Source: an uncultured Pelagibacteraceae bacterium
Lineage (GTDB): Bacteria > Pseudomonadota > Alphaproteobacteria > Pelagibacterales > Pelagibacteraceae
DNA: 64,000 bases
Assembly (NCBI GenBank): GCA_902618695.1
Contig: CACNCB010000004.1
Location: 17,144 to 81,143 of the forward strand
Direction: 5' to 3'
This document shows positions 63,547 to 64,000 of this stretch, piece after piece (within the stretch, counting starts at the first letter, position 1; each line of letters begins with the position of its first letter). The position numbers and the translations under genes are program-made. The notes under the pieces are model-generated. The model made no database searches. It worked only from the letters and a program-made list of their open reading frames with translations, and was not told the DNA's origin.

Positions 63547-64000
63547 ATGAAATTAACAGGATCTTATAAAATTAATTTAGAGAAACAAAAAGTTTGGGAT
63601 GCTTTAAATAATCCAGAAATACTAAAACAAGCAATCCCTGGATGTGAAGAGTTTAATAAAAAATCTGAAACCGAATTTTCTGCAAAAGCTACAAATAAAA
63701 TTGGACCTTTTAATGCAACATTTTCTGGTGATATTGAGTTAAAAGATTTAAACCCTCCTGACAGCTATAAGATATTAGGTTCTGGAAACTCCTTAGTTGG
63801 TTTTGCTTCAGGAGAAGCTGAAGTTAAACTTGAGGATACAGACAACGGAACAAATTTAATTTATTCTGTTGAAGCACAAGTAGGTGGTAAAATTGCACAA
63901 GTAGGTTCACGTCTTATAGATATGACAGCAAAAAAAATAGCAGATATATTTTTTGGTAAATTTTCTGAATTAATTTCTTCTGAAAAAAATGAATCAAGTG
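63547..64000 (+). CDS. CoxG-like SRPBCC-fold protein (cut by window end)
   Basis: The first 151 codons of a carbon-monoxide-dehydrogenase subunit G family protein. MKLTGSYKINLEKQKVWDAL, AIPGCEEFN, IGPFNATFSGDIEL and the later QVGGKIAQVGSRLIDMTA segment are typical. CoxG proteins help recruit or mature molybdenum hydroxylases at the membrane. The rest lies beyond the window. A moaB and a MOSC gene nearby fit molybdenum metabolism, but no CO dehydrogenase is visible. Confidence 0.88.
   Translation, partial: MKLTGSYKINLEKQKVWDALNNPEILKQAIPGCEEFNKKSETEFSAKATNKIGPFNATFSGDIELKDLNPPDSYKILGSGNSLVGFASGEAEVKLEDTDNGTNLIYSVEAQVGGKIAQVGSRLIDMTAKKIADIFFGKFSELISSEKNESS

Noticed and set aside
1..64000. tRNA genes, rRNA, CRISPR arrays, insertion sequences or prophage
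   Set aside because: No T-loop-like tRNA ends, no regularly spaced repeats, and no transposase, integrase or phage genes were found on reading both strands.

Overview
The window looks like a piece of a SAR11-clade (Pelagibacterales, 'Candidatus Pelagibacter'-like) alphaproteobacterial chromosome. The evidence is very low GC (A/T-rich wobble positions, Lys/Asn/Ile-rich proteins), almost no intergenic DNA, alphaproteobacterial gene neighbourhoods (purN-purM-DUF2066-hda, NDUFA12-DUF2155, lptF-lptG-lptD-surA-pdxA-ksgA), and a tandem SAM-II/SAM-V riboswitch of the kind described from marine SAR11. No tRNA, rRNA, insertion sequence, prophage or CRISPR array was found. No gene-free stretch exceeds about 180 bases.

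Layout. 1-5.5 kb: the 3' end of a phosphatidylcholine synthase, then a four-gene minus-strand operon of unknown role (PhyH-type dioxygenase, TPR-methyltransferase fusion, two Gfo/Idh/MocA dehydrogenases). This is the most accessory-looking part. 5.5-6.7 kb: a MOSC protein and cytidylate kinase. 6.7-18.6 kb: a long minus-strand array read rpsF-rpsR-rplI-dnaB-RND exporter-cvpA-purF-PhnZ-like HD protein-gshA-gshB-DMT permease-MFS permease. 18.7-21.3 kb: fabD-fabG-acpP-gmk, lacking the fabF, mltG and yicC genes often found between acpP and gmk. 21.3-28.7 kb: the LPS-export/outer-membrane operon lptF-lptG-lptD-surA-pdxA-ksgA. 28.8-37.4 kb: pepA, ndk, purM-purN, DUF2066-hda-aspS, a stand-alone class II RNR C-terminal (TSCPD) protein, and NDUFA12-DUF2155. 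37.4-42.5 kb: aroQ-accB-accC, thiS-thiG and an RNase E/G. 42.5-51.5 kb: PBP1A, prfB (with its programmed frameshift), an AsmA-like protein, tyrS, anmK and a small alpha/beta hydrolase. 51.6-57.8 kb: a complete iscR-sufBCDS-sufU-sufT-sufA iron-sulfur operon behind an IscR-type operator. 57.8-64 kb: a 56-aa ORF carrying a strong inverted repeat, glnA, a YbaK-type protein, a DMT permease, a riboswitch-controlled homocysteine methyltransferase behind a TauE/SafE permease, moaB, DUF1244 and the start of a CoxG-like protein.

Most of the content is housekeeping: envelope biogenesis, purine, thiol and fatty-acid metabolism, Fe-S assembly, translation and nitrogen assimilation. Regulation that can be read directly includes the tandem SAM riboswitches with a promoter placed at the 5' end of the first aptamer, the IscR operator overlapping the suf promoter, the RF2 autoregulatory frameshift, and a thiG ribosome-binding site embedded in the Gly-Gly-Gly codons of thiS. 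Streamlining is extreme: all twelve convergent gene pairs abut or overlap, and four of them share a single TTAA as the stop codons of both genes.

All calls come from reading the sequence. No database search or folding program was run, so family names rest on recognised motifs and gene context.
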